Assembly: GCA_964553715.1 (NCBI GenBank)
Contig: CAZKKY010000008.1
Location: 1-44,632 of the forward strand
Length of the DNA: 44,632 bases
Direction: 5' to 3'
Source of the DNA: JAGOJE01 sp964553715
GTDB taxonomy: Bacteria > Pseudomonadota > Alphaproteobacteria > Rickettsiales > Rickettsiaceae
In this document: positions 1 to 8,605 of the stretch, piece after piece
How positions within the stretch are numbered: the stretch's first letter is position 1
How the letters are laid out: every line of letters starts with the position of its first letter
The notes under the pieces: model-generated
Told to the model about the DNA's origin: nothing
The model's input: only the letters and a program-made list of their open reading frames with translations
The model's database searches: none
Program-made: the position numbers and the translations under genes

Positions 1-43
1 GATTTCAAATATAATTTCAAGTAATGTATATATCAGATATCTA

Positions 44-952
44 CTAACCGACTAAGGCCTTGCTAAATTCTTTTGGGCTGAATGGTTTTAAATCGTCTAT
101 TTGCTCTCCAAGACCTATAAAATATACTGGGAGTTTAAACTGCTTACATAAGCCTATAATTATACCACCTTTTGCGGTACCATCTAATTTTGTTACTATC
201 AGTCCAGTTACTTTAGAAATTTCTGTAAAATGGCTTAGCTGACTAAAAGCGTTCTGACCCGTTGTAGCATCTAAGACTAATAAAGTATGATGAGGCGCTG
301 ACTGGTCAAGTTTTCCTATTACTTTAGTGATTTTTGCAAGTTCTTCCATAAGGCCTTTGTTATTATGAAGCCTTCCTGCAGTATCAATAAGTAATATATC
401 GTCTTTAGATTCTATCGCATCTTTGGTTGCTATATATGCTACGCTAGCAGGATCACTACTTCCGCTATTTTCTGCTGTTACTATTTTGCATCCTAATTTT
501 TTAGCAAAATATGAGACCTGTTCTGTTGCTGCTGCTCTGAATGTATCGCATGCAGCGATAGAAACTTTTTTACCTTGCTGCATATAAAAATGAGCCAATT
601 TTCCGATCGTTGTTGTTTTACCATTTCCATTAACTCCGCATACTAAAACTACATTCAGTCCACTTTTTAGAGTAAAATCGTTTTGATAAGGCTCAATAGA
701 GTCTGAAATAATATGTGATAGTTTTTCTTTTACATCATTACTTGATATATTTTCATCGAATTTCATATTTTTGATACTATCTATAATGTCTTTAGTAGCT
801 TCTACTCCAAGATCAGCCATCAATAATATTTCTTCTAGATTATCAATATCAGTATCATCAAGTTTTTTCTTATTTAATATATCATGAATTGATGATGATA
901 TACTATCTGACGTTTTCGATAATGCTTGTTTTAATTTACCAAACCAGCTCAT
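44..952 (-). CDS. ftsY: Signal recognition particle receptor FtsY
   Basis: SRP receptor GTPase that docks ribosome-SRP complexes at the inner membrane for co-translational insertion of membrane proteins. The 302 residues hold a short NG-type protein: a helical N domain (about 1-95), then the GTPase with P-loop GVNGNGKT (106-113), DTFRAAA (136-142), DTAGR (190-194) and TKLDGTAKGG (254-263), and a closing GLGEQIDDLKPF segment. The acidic A domain of the E. coli protein is absent, as in most alphaproteobacteria. The ATG lies 4 bases after the stop of the upstream drug exporter, so the two are probably co-transcribed. The call is secure because the FtsY-specific motifs distinguish it from Ffh, and no C-terminal methionine-rich M domain is present. 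Confidence 0.97.
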   Translation of the reverse strand: MSWFGKLKQALSKTSDSISSSIHDILNKKKLDDTDIDNLEEILLMADLGVEATKDIIDSIKNMKFDENISSNDVKEKLSHIISDSIEPYQNDFTLKSGLNVVLVCGVNGNGKTTTIGKLAHFYMQQGKKVSIAACDTFRAAATEQVSYFAKKLGCKIVTAENSGSSDPASVAYIATKDAIESKDDILLIDTAGRLHNNKGLMEELAKITKVIGKLDQSAPHHTLLVLDATTGQNAFSQLSHFTEISKVTGLIVTKLDGTAKGGIIIGLCKQFKLPVYFIGLGEQIDDLKPFSPKEFSKALVG

Positions 953-956
953 TATT

Positions 957-2201
957 TTACTCTTTTAAATTTTTTTCTATCAGGTTAAATAACATAAAAC
1001 ATATAATACTTAACATGAAAAATAAAGTAGTAAACGGCATTATGAAGTCTCCATGTAATCTTGATAAAGTAAAGTTAATTAATGCAACCATAACATAATA
1101 TATAAAGCCAAAAATAGACCCTGCCGTACCTTTTGCGCTTTCGTAATCCTCTAATGCAAATCTTAATACTATAGGAATTACTAACGTATGACCGATTATT
1201 TGAAGCATCATTGGAATAAATATTAGAGATATAGCAAGAAGCTTAGGAGAATTATGATTTAATATAACAGATCCTATAAAAAGCGAACTACATCCAATTA
1301 AACTAAGAATCAATCCGTGTTTTATAATTTTACAATTGTCTATACGCAATACCAAAAATCTACTAATTAAGCTACCTATAAGATAAGCTGCGGTAAGTAA
1401 AAAGCCTAGCTTTCCATATTCTGAAGGCGTGAATTTAAAATATGAAATAAATACAAAAGGGGCTTCTAGATAAAATCCGAACATCATACCTGTAAAAGAA
1501 CCTACAATAAAAGCATATGTTAATACCATTGGGTTTGATAATATAGATTTTAATACAGCAAAATAACTGGTTTCAGATTTATTCTGTAGATTCAAATTTG
1601 TTTCAGGAAGCCTAAAAATAGATACCACAAATAATATCGTTCCCATAATCCCAAGAAATCTAAAATTATACTGCCATCCGCTATATTCAACAATATATCC
1701 ACCAATACTAGACCCCAAAGAAGGTACAAAGGATAAAAAAATCGCTATACTAACAAAAACCTCTGCTAGGCGTTTTCCTTTAAAAGAGTCTCTTGCCATG
1801 GCCTGGGCTACTACAGAACCAACACTTACACCAAATGCTTGTATAAACCTTAAGATAAACATAGCATCTATAGTACTTGCAAAAGAACATAAAATTGAAG
1901 AAACAGAATATATAAAAAGACCGATCAAAATTAATGGCCTTCTACCTAAAAGGTCTGATATCCTCCCTAATGTTAGCACACCAAGTGCAAAACCTGCAAA
2001 ATAAATACTAGATGTAGATTGCGCAAGATTTCCAGTTACGCCAAACGATTTAGCTAAAATTGGTAATGCAGCAGTGCAAACTGTTTCTGTAGTATGAGAT
2101 AGAGCAAAAAAGCATAACAACATCCATAAAGGGATAGGCAGTGCTTTATACATTTGAAATATTCCGGATTCTTTTGGCTGAAATAAAGGATTATAGACCA
2201 T
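957..2201 (-). CDS. Bcr/CflA-type MFS drug exporter
   Basis: Inner-membrane major facilitator of 414 residues with about 12 hydrophobic segments. The loop between segments 2 and 3 carries the MFS signature (LGRISDLLGRRP, around residue 80). The fourth segment has the RFIQAFGVSVGSVVAQAMARD pattern typical of the Bcr/CflA drug-resistance subfamily of proton antiporters. Rickettsial genomes carry many such exporters, and the true substrate cannot be read from sequence. The ATG at 2201 has a purine-rich stretch upstream. A second Met at residue 17 just before the first membrane segment is an alternative start. The gene is followed closely by ftsY and preceded, after 46 bases, by a small membrane protein, so all three may share a transcript. 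Confidence 0.88.
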   Translation of the reverse strand: MVYNPLFQPKESGIFQMYKALPIPLWMLLCFFALSHTTETVCTAALPILAKSFGVTGNLAQSTSSIYFAGFALGVLTLGRISDLLGRRPLILIGLFIYSVSSILCSFASTIDAMFILRFIQAFGVSVGSVVAQAMARDSFKGKRLAEVFVSIAIFLSFVPSLGSSIGGYIVEYSGWQYNFRFLGIMGTILFVVSIFRLPETNLNLQNKSETSYFAVLKSILSNPMVLTYAFIVGSFTGMMFGFYLEAPFVFISYFKFTPSEYGKLGFLLTAAYLIGSLISRFLVLRIDNCKIIKHGLILSLIGCSSLFIGSVILNHNSPKLLAISLIFIPMMLQIIGHTLVIPIVLRFALEDYESAKGTAGSIFGFIYYVMVALINFTLSRLHGDFIMPFTTLFFMLSIICFMLFNLIEKNLKE

Positions 2202-2247
2202 TTTTTCTTCATTTCAATAGTAGTTAACCATTCAATGCAGAATTACA

Positions 2248-2658
2248 CTAAATTTTTTGGCCAACAGAAGAAGATGACTTCACTCTTTTTTGCTCCTGAA
2301 TCTTAAGATCAGAATCTCTAAGCCCATAGTCTACTATATGCTCATATTTCATACCGTTTTCAAGTAATATTTTACCCATGTACAAAATTTGTTGCTTATC
2401 AGTTTCTGAAAATTTACTAAGAACAGTGTTAGTAATATCATATAAAAACTTCCACGAAAGATCTAATTTTTCTTTCCATGTTAATTTTATCCCTTCATCC
2501 TTGCTTTTACTACTTAGATATTGTTTCTGAGAATCCATGTCTCCTTTTTTAGCATAAATACGATGTGTATTTTTATAATTTATCAAAATATTGCGGAGAA
2601 TAAATAGAATCAATAATGAAACTACTACTAATAGGAATATAAAAACTGGACTCTGCAT
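2248..2658 (-). CDS. Small membrane-anchored protein, possibly DUF2660-like
   Basis: A 136-residue protein with one N-terminal hydrophobic segment (about residues 4-24), then a charged tail rich in Lys, Ser and Asp that is probably cytoplasmic. The hydrophobic segment has no obvious signal-peptidase site, so it looks like an anchor. The length and layout (anchor, then a helical region around residues 60-105, then a basic tail) recall the short rickettsial family annotated DUF2660. This is recalled by general resemblance and was not checked. Function is unknown. It precedes the drug exporter on the same strand. Confidence 0.6.
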   Translation of the reverse strand: MQSPVFIFLLVVVSLLILFILRNILINYKNTHRIYAKKGDMDSQKQYLSSKSKDEGIKLTWKEKLDLSWKFLYDITNTVLSKFSETDKQQILYMGKILLENGMKYEHIVDYGLRDSDLKIQEQKRVKSSSSVGQKI

Positions 2659-2957
2659 TTTATAATCTAATATTTAAATTTAAATAATATACTAAGAACA
2701 AATCTTAGAACAGCATAACATCTACGAATGTTGTTTATTATATTAAGTAAGTAAGTTTTTACCAAAATGATTGATATTCAAATACATAACAACTGAATCC
2801 TAAGATTAGATATCTTTACTCAAAATAACAACAACTATACTATAATAGAGAAGTGCTATAGCAATAATATGCTACTTCATAGTAAATAATCCAAGCAAAT
2901 CTCTATCTTATAAAGCTCAGATCTATCAAGCTACAGATCTTATGTGACAATAGAGCA

Positions 2958-3428
2958 TCATTGTAAGGTATGAGGACCATCTGCTTGCTCTTCTTTCATT
3001 TTTCTTTGAAATAATGCAGCAAAATCAATCGGATCTATCATTAATGCTTGGAATCCACCATCTTGGGTAACATCAGCAATTATTTTACGCGCAAAAGGAA
3101 AAATCATAGATGGGCAATGTATAGCAAGAAGAGGTCTATATTCTTCTTCTGGTATATTGATAAGAGTAAAAATACCAGCATAAACTAAATCCACAAGAAA
3201 TAATGTTTTGCCATTATCTTCCGCAGATGCTTCAATATGCAAAGAAACTTCAAATACATCTTTTTCAGGCATTTGAGTTATACCAACATCAAGAACTGCC
3301 AAATTTACTTCTGGGTTCTTCATATTTGCAAGACTAGCCGGAGCATTAGGATTTTCAAAAGATAAATCTTTGATATATTGTGCATTGATAGAAATATGTG
3401 GTGCTAATTCTTTATTAGACTGAGTCAT
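2958..3428 (-). CDS. secB: Protein-export chaperone SecB
   Basis: Cytoplasmic tetrameric chaperone that keeps presecretory proteins unfolded and passes them to SecA. The 156 residues match SecB in length and order: ISINAQYIKDLSFENPNAP (about 13-31) at the N terminus, the central EVSLHIEASAED strand, and ALLAIHCPSMIFPFARKIIADV-type sequence (about 100-120) followed by the LMIDPIDFAALF segment. An AAGGA ribosome site lies upstream of the ATG. The dcd stop codon is 24 bases upstream, so dcd-secB is a likely two-gene unit. About 300 bases without a gene follow it. Confidence 0.97.
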   Translation of the reverse strand: MTQSNKELAPHISINAQYIKDLSFENPNAPASLANMKNPEVNLAVLDVGITQMPEKDVFEVSLHIEASAEDNGKTLFLVDLVYAGIFTLINIPEEEYRPLLAIHCPSMIFPFARKIIADVTQDGGFQALMIDPIDFAALFQRKMKEEQADGPHTLQ

Positions 3429-3452
3429 TGATATAATCCTTTTATAATATTA

Positions 3453-4019
3453 TTAAATGGTTGGCAAAGTTACGCCTTTTTGGTTCATATATTTTCCTTT
3501 TCTATCAGCGTAAGATATATTACATACCTCGTCTGATTTAAAAAACAAAAATTGACATACACCTTCATTAGCATATATTTTAGCAGGTAATGGCGTAGTA
3601 TTAGAAAATTCTAAAGTAACATAACCCTCCCACTCTGGTTCTAAAGGAGTTACATTTACTATAATCCCACAACGAGCATAGGTAGATTTTCCAAGACAAA
3701 TTACTAAAACGTCTCGTGGTATTTTAAAATATTCAATTGTTCTGCCCAAAACAAAGCTATTTGGAGGAATAATACAAACATTCTCTTCTTTGTAAACAAA
3801 ACCATTGGGATCAAAATTTTTAGGGTCTATTATGGAAGAATTTACATTGGTAAAAACTTTAAATTCACTTGCTAGTCTTGCATCGTAACCATAAGAAGAA
3901 AGACCATATGATACTATTTTTTTACCATCTACCATACTAACTTGATGGCCAGAAAAAGGTGAAATCATGGAATTATGAGTAGACATTTCATAAATCCATT
4001 TGTCTGATTTTATTGACAT
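3453..4019 (-). CDS. dcd: dCTP deaminase
   Basis: Deaminates dCTP to dUTP, the first step in making dUMP for thymidylate synthesis. The 188 residues contain the family's active-site segments: GKSTYARCG (110-118), then LEPEWEGYVTLEFSN with the probable catalytic Glu137, and the C-terminal YADRKGKYMNQKG loop that closes over the triphosphate. Length is the usual one for the monofunctional enzyme. The start ATG has a good AGGACG ribosome site at 4025-4031 on the reverse strand. It probably leads a dcd-secB transcript. Confidence 0.97.
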   Translation of the reverse strand: MSIKSDKWIYEMSTHNSMISPFSGHQVSMVDGKKIVSYGLSSYGYDARLASEFKVFTNVNSSIIDPKNFDPNGFVYKEENVCIIPPNSFVLGRTIEYFKIPRDVLVICLGKSTYARCGIIVNVTPLEPEWEGYVTLEFSNTTPLPAKIYANEGVCQFLFFKSDEVCNISYADRKGKYMNQKGVTLPTI

Positions 4020-4203
4020 ATAATATCGTCCTATATGCTTAAAGTAAAATTAAAATATCTAAAAAAATAGCTTCAATTATTTTCTACAACGAAGCAATCA
4101 AATATATTAACAAACCAATTTTAATACCGATTTATCCGAAATATTTTTTAAAAAAAATTTTAAAAACTCAGATTAAAATGCAAGATATTATATCTATTGT
4201 CAA

Positions 4204-5172
4204 TTAAATATTAGCTATTGAAGATACTATTTCTTTCAGAGCATTTTTATAAATCTGCTCTCCATTTAGAGATTCTATCAGAAGATCTAAATCTCTTATA
4301 TGTTTCTTTTGAATTTTTTTTATATCACTCTTAACATTGTATTTTTCTAATAGTGATATGGCTGTTTTAAAATGATCTTTAGACTTTTCTTCAGCAAATA
4401 GCGAATGCTCTAAAAATGCTTTTTCCTCCTTAGAAGAATTTTCGTATGCTAGAATTATAGGTATTGTTATTTTACCTTCAGCAAAATCATCCCCTATATT
4501 TTTGCCTATCTCTTTTTGATTTGAAAAATAATCTAAAGCATCGTCAGAAATTTGGAATATAACCCCCATTATCATTCCTATTCTATTTAGAATATCGCAT
4601 ATTTTTTCATCCATGCCTGCGATGATAGCTCCAATTTCACAAGCCGCACTAAAAAGTTCTGCTGTCTTTGATTTGATAATATCATAATATTCATCAGTAG
4701 TAATCATTCGCTTCTCATTCATACTAACTAATTGATTAATCTCACCTTCTGCTATAACACTACTTGCTTTACTTAATCTGCTTAAAGCTTTTATAGACCC
4801 TGATTTGACCATCATTTCAAATGACTTAGCAAATAAAAAATCACCAACTAATATACTAGTTTGATTACCCCAAATTATATTAGCAGAAGGCTGAAACCTC
4901 CTCATAGCACTATTGTCTACTACGTCATCATGAAGCAAAGTAGCAGCATGAGTAAATTCAACAGAAGCAGCAAGCTCAATATGAGAATTTCCACTATAAC
5001 CACATAATTTACTACATAAAATCGTTAGAACTGGCCTTATTCTCTTACCGCCTGAATTTACAAGATATTTGCTAACAACTTCTATAAGATCTTGTTTAGA
5101 AGTAATAGAAGAGAGGATAATATCATTTACTGCCCTCATTTCTCTTTCAACAATGTTATAAAAACTATACAT
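4204..5172 (-). CDS. ispB: Long-chain trans-polyprenyl diphosphate synthase (IspB-type)
   Basis: Makes the isoprenoid tail of ubiquinone by adding isopentenyl units to an allylic diphosphate. The 322 residues carry GGKRIRP (41-47), the first aspartate-rich motif DDVVD (82-86) in the HDDVVDNSAMRR context, and the second, DDALD (210-214), each binding Mg2+-diphosphate. Small residues before the first motif and the overall spacing fit the octaprenyl/decaprenyl class better than farnesyl synthase, but product length cannot be fixed by eye. The ATG sits 2 bases after the stop of the DUF2125-like gene, so it is the last gene of the tlc operon. Confidence 0.93.
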   Translation of the reverse strand: MYSFYNIVEREMRAVNDIILSSITSKQDLIEVVSKYLVNSGGKRIRPVLTILCSKLCGYSGNSHIELAASVEFTHAATLLHDDVVDNSAMRRFQPSANIIWGNQTSILVGDFLFAKSFEMMVKSGSIKALSRLSKASSVIAEGEINQLVSMNEKRMITTDEYYDIIKSKTAELFSAACEIGAIIAGMDEKICDILNRIGMIMGVIFQISDDALDYFSNQKEIGKNIGDDFAEGKITIPIILAYENSSKEEKAFLEHSLFAEEKSKDHFKTAISLLEKYNVKSDIKKIQKKHIRDLDLLIESLNGEQIYKNALKEIVSSIANI

Positions 5173-5174
5173 TT

Positions 5175-6896
5175 TTATTTCACATTATCAGTTGTAATAT
5201 TAGATGACGGTTGCACCTTAGCATTAGGATTATAAGATGTAGAATCTTGCTTAAGATCTTGCACACCATTGACAACAGAGCCTTTTTTAGCATTAGATGA
5301 AGCTTTCGCTAAAGCTTGCATAAGATTATTATCCGAGATAAGCTCTGGTACTAATTTAGGCGCTTTTGACATAAAATCAGAATCATTTGATGCAAGAGCA
5401 AGAGCGTTCTTATATAAAGTATGCTTATATAACGCTAACATATCAATAGATTTTGTCTTCCCTATTGTAAGATTTTGAGTTACAGAATCAAAAGAAATAT
5501 CAAAAAACATCTCGTTACTATTTGATTCTGGATGGTTAGAAATAGCTCTTAAAAACTCGGACACAGACTTATTAATCAAAAAGACCCTATCATCACTATA
5601 ATACTCATTATCCGGAAATATTTGTTTCAAATACGAATACCAATATTTAAAGATATTTTCATTATTTCTAATAGACAACAGACCATTAGTAGCAAAAGAA
5701 AATTTTGAATCAAGAGCGATTTTATCTGATATTCTAATACCTGTTTCATCAAAAAACAGGTCAAATTGCCTGATATCTACATTGATATTATCGTCTTTAC
5801 CAACAAAAGATAAATCAATCTTTGTATCAATAGTTTTTAAATCAATTGCAGGGAAATAATATTTTTCAGGATTTTCGGCAATATCATTAATTGATAAAGC
5901 AATAGTTGATGGCACACCAGATTTCGATATATCAGATATAGTTTTAAACATGCTATGATTTATATAGTCAAAAAATTTGTCTTTTAGTTTTAATTCATTT
6001 TTAACAGCAAGATCCATAGATACATTACCGGTAGTGATTTTTAATTTAGTATAAATTGCACTTTCCCCGCTGTAATTAATAGTATCATATTTCAATTTCT
6101 TTATAGTGATCTCGGAATCTTTCCAAAGGTTTTTAGGTGATATAGAGATAACTGCATCAAATTCAGTAGTACCTGTTGAAATATTACGAGAAAACATCCT
6201 ATATATAATACTTCCTGGTATATAACAACCTTCTAGCTTTGCTTCTTTGATCGCAATATTAGAATTAACATAATATTTACTACAGGTCTCATCTGATGTT
6301 AATTCATCAATATTATGATAATAATTATTATTTTCTATATTTAGTTGTGCTTTTATAGTTTGATCTAATAATAACGCTTTATCCGACACAGAATAAATTT
6401 TAATATCTGAATTATTCTCTATAGATTTTATGAAATTCACAATCTCAAATACTCTTTCTTGTTTAGATAAAATTTGAAAAATATCAAAAGAGCTTTTGAT
6501 TTTTGCGTATAAATCAGATTTGAAATCTACATATGTTTCTTTAGCCCCGTTACTATGCAAAGGCTTTGAATTATATGCAGATTTAACATCAAAGGAAATA
6601 TATGTTCTTTGATGCAAAATATCATAACCAAGATAGATAGATCCATCATGAGTGATAATTCCTTCAGGATTTTCTTCCTTTAATGAAGCTATTTTTACTC
6701 CAAATTTAAAAGGAAAACCGCTAATAGAAACATCTCCAATAACAATTTTGCGTTTTAATAAATGCTCTAATGCTTTAGTGTTCGTAGTGTTTACAGCATT
6801 AACTATATTGTTACTTATAGTATACCAAAAATAACTGTAAGCACCTAAAAACAATACTAGAATTGTAGAAACGATAAGAGCAATTTTTTTTATCAT
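5175..6896 (-). CDS. DUF2125-like periplasmic/membrane-anchored protein
   Basis: A 573-residue protein with one N-terminal hydrophobic segment (about 5-25) and a long periplasm-type beta-rich body. The segment VSISGFPFKFGVKI (56-69) matches the conserved glycine-phenylalanine-proline box of the alphaproteobacterial DUF2125 family. Beyond that box the sequence is weakly conserved, and the C-terminal 50 residues are Ser/Asn/Gln-rich and probably disordered. Its start overlaps the tlc stop by 4 bases and polyprenyl synthase follows 2 bases after it, so it is translationally coupled in an operon. A role in the envelope is inferred from the anchor only. Confidence 0.75.
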   Translation of the reverse strand: MIKKIALIVSTILVLFLGAYSYFWYTISNNIVNAVNTTNTKALEHLLKRKIVIGDVSISGFPFKFGVKIASLKEENPEGIITHDGSIYLGYDILHQRTYISFDVKSAYNSKPLHSNGAKETYVDFKSDLYAKIKSSFDIFQILSKQERVFEIVNFIKSIENNSDIKIYSVSDKALLLDQTIKAQLNIENNNYYHNIDELTSDETCSKYYVNSNIAIKEAKLEGCYIPGSIIYRMFSRNISTGTTEFDAVISISPKNLWKDSEITIKKLKYDTINYSGESAIYTKLKITTGNVSMDLAVKNELKLKDKFFDYINHSMFKTISDISKSGVPSTIALSINDIAENPEKYYFPAIDLKTIDTKIDLSFVGKDDNINVDIRQFDLFFDETGIRISDKIALDSKFSFATNGLLSIRNNENIFKYWYSYLKQIFPDNEYYSDDRVFLINKSVSEFLRAISNHPESNSNEMFFDISFDSVTQNLTIGKTKSIDMLALYKHTLYKNALALASNDSDFMSKAPKLVPELISDNNLMQALAKASSNAKKGSVVNGVQDLKQDSTSYNPNAKVQPSSNITTDNVK

Positions 6897-8395
6897 TTGT
6901 CCTCGGAAATTTTATTATATTCTATAGCAAGTTTTTTGACATCTGTAATCCATAAAGTAATAACAAATATAAAAACAATCATCAACAATGGCAATATTGA
7001 ATCAAAAGTTGCAGTAGGTATCAAAATAAATAAAGATGACTGAATAAAAGCACCAAGAGATTTTCCTACTTTAGCCCCTATAATTTCTGCCGCAGCCTTT
7101 CCTTTTGTTCTCAATTCTCGTGATAATGGAATATATGCCATTTCTTTTGTTGAATCAAATAAGGAATATTTTGTAGATTTACTTAATATATTTTGTATAG
7201 CACCTACAATAACGGCTGCATATATTGGGTTAAATGATATATCCGCAAAAAAATGTTTAAAATATTCAGAGAAAATAACAAAGATGAAAAATATAGCTCC
7301 CGTTATTCCTATTATAGAAGGCGTAATAACAGCAGAAAAAAACCAGTCAAATCTTCTAAGTAAATTGCTACCTATTAACATAAAGAAGACACTAGAAGCA
7401 CCCATCCATATGTTGAAGCTACCCATAAAGCTTAGATATTCTCTAGTTGTAGGATACAATTCACGAATTTTAGCTTTCCATGGACCTTCTAAAATATTAA
7501 TCACAAGACAATAGCATATAATAATTGTTACTATGTAACCAATATATCTAGACTTCATTATTAATTTTATACTATCTATCACAGATAATTTAGTCTGTGA
7601 ATCTTGTATATCATGACTTATAAAATTCTTTAATTCTACCAGAACATTAACACTTATATGCCTTAGTAACATAATCGCTATAAGACCAGAAATGGTAACA
7701 ATAGTGATTATTAATTTCAATGTAATTTCTGAATCAATATAATAGTTTGATATAAAAAAAACTGTTAAAAATTCAGAATTATCAATATTTAGATCTGAAA
7801 AATATACTATAGCATTACCCGCAAGAACAAGACCCAAATTTCCTATCATACCTAGAGTGGGGTAGAACCTTTTTGCATTAGAAGTGGCAATGATATGATT
7901 AGCAAATTGCCAAAACATAAGGTTGATTACTATAACCCCCCAAAGCTCTCCAAAAATATAAAATAATGCATAGCTCCATTTTTCAAAAATCTTTATAAAC
8001 CATTTTAAATATGGATAATCGCTTATTAAAGATTTAATTAATGCTTCTGATGGATGAAAATATTCCTGGTTAGGATAAAGCACAAAAGCAAAAACTATAA
8101 ATATAACAAGAAAGAAAGAAACTATGCTATAAAATATATATTCTATTTTTAGCATATTGCTGAGTTTTACATATATTACGGTACATAAAACTGCAAATGG
8201 CAATATAAGCCATAGCTTTAAAAAGCTTATTACTTCTGCACCTATAGAAGGCACTACCAAACTATCTTTTACAGATCTCAGAGCGCTAAAATTAAATAAT
8301 ACACATAACATCAAAAGTGACATTGGCACAAATAATTTAAGCTCAGACCTATCTACCGGCCATATGATGTTTTTAAGATTTTCTAAGGATAACAT
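6893..8395 (-). CDS. tlc: ATP/ADP translocase (Tlc family)
   Basis: Nucleotide transport protein that exchanges host ATP for bacterial ADP, or in some paralogues imports other nucleotides. It is restricted to intracellular bacteria and plastids. The 500 residues show about 12 membrane segments. The first carries the family hallmark FSALRSVKDSLVVPSIGAE (about 35-53), and basic loops such as LSRELRTKGKAAAEIIGAKVGKS lie near the C terminus. Rickettsia have up to five paralogues with different substrates, so which one this is cannot be decided. It is the first gene of a three-gene unit and has a sigma70-like promoter at 8431-8459. Confidence 0.96.
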   Translation of the reverse strand: MLSLENLKNIIWPVDRSELKLFVPMSLLMLCVLFNFSALRSVKDSLVVPSIGAEVISFLKLWLILPFAVLCTVIYVKLSNMLKIEYIFYSIVSFFLVIFIVFAFVLYPNQEYFHPSEALIKSLISDYPYLKWFIKIFEKWSYALFYIFGELWGVIVINLMFWQFANHIIATSNAKRFYPTLGMIGNLGLVLAGNAIVYFSDLNIDNSEFLTVFFISNYYIDSEITLKLIITIVTISGLIAIMLLRHISVNVLVELKNFISHDIQDSQTKLSVIDSIKLIMKSRYIGYIVTIIICYCLVINILEGPWKAKIRELYPTTREYLSFMGSFNIWMGASSVFFMLIGSNLLRRFDWFFSAVITPSIIGITGAIFFIFVIFSEYFKHFFADISFNPIYAAVIVGAIQNILSKSTKYSLFDSTKEMAYIPLSRELRTKGKAAAEIIGAKVGKSLGAFIQSSLFILIPTATFDSILPLLMIVFIFVITLWITDVKKLAIEYNKISEDK

Positions 8396-8430
8396 CCAAA
8401 TCTACTAATTTAAAGATTTTGAATGTTATA

Positions 8431-8459
8431 TTAATAACAGAAAACATAGCAATGTCCAA
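8431..8459 (-). promoter_or_regulatory. Predicted sigma70 promoter of the tlc operon
   Basis: On the reverse strand a TTGGAC -35 box (8454-8459) is separated by 17 bases from a TATTAA -10 box (8431-8436), about 36 bases before the tlc ATG. Spacing is ideal. The -35 box keeps the TTG core. Confidence 0.5.
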
Positions 8460-8525
8460 GGAATTTTTGCCTAAATCTATATGAAAAAAAATCAGTGGTT
8501 GATTTAACCATTAATATATTATATG

Positions 8526-8553
8526 TTAACGATCATTATGGAGATTGTATTAT
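8526..8553 (+). promoter_or_regulatory. Possible promoter of the 772-residue protein gene
   Basis: TTAACG (8526-8531), 16 bases, then TATTAT (8548-8553), about 52 bases before the ATG at 8606. The -35 match is poor, so this is tentative. Just upstream lies a 15-base inverted repeat TGGTT-GATTT-AACCA (8496-8510) that could be an operator. Confidence 0.35.
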
Positions 8554-8605
8554 ACGCCCATTATTTTTAATAGATTATTAATATTTCAGTGAAGAGATTT
8601 TTATT

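Noticed and set aside
2224..2231. TTAACCAT, identical to a Caulobacter CtrA half site, also at 8505-8512
   Set aside because: At this base composition about three to four copies are expected by chance in the window on both strands, and no full TTAA-N7-TTAA site was found with either.
2850..2957. Inverted repeats such as AGATCT...AGATCT after secB as a terminator
   Set aside because: Stems are short and no T run follows on the secB strand; the 300-base gap there shows nothing else I can support.
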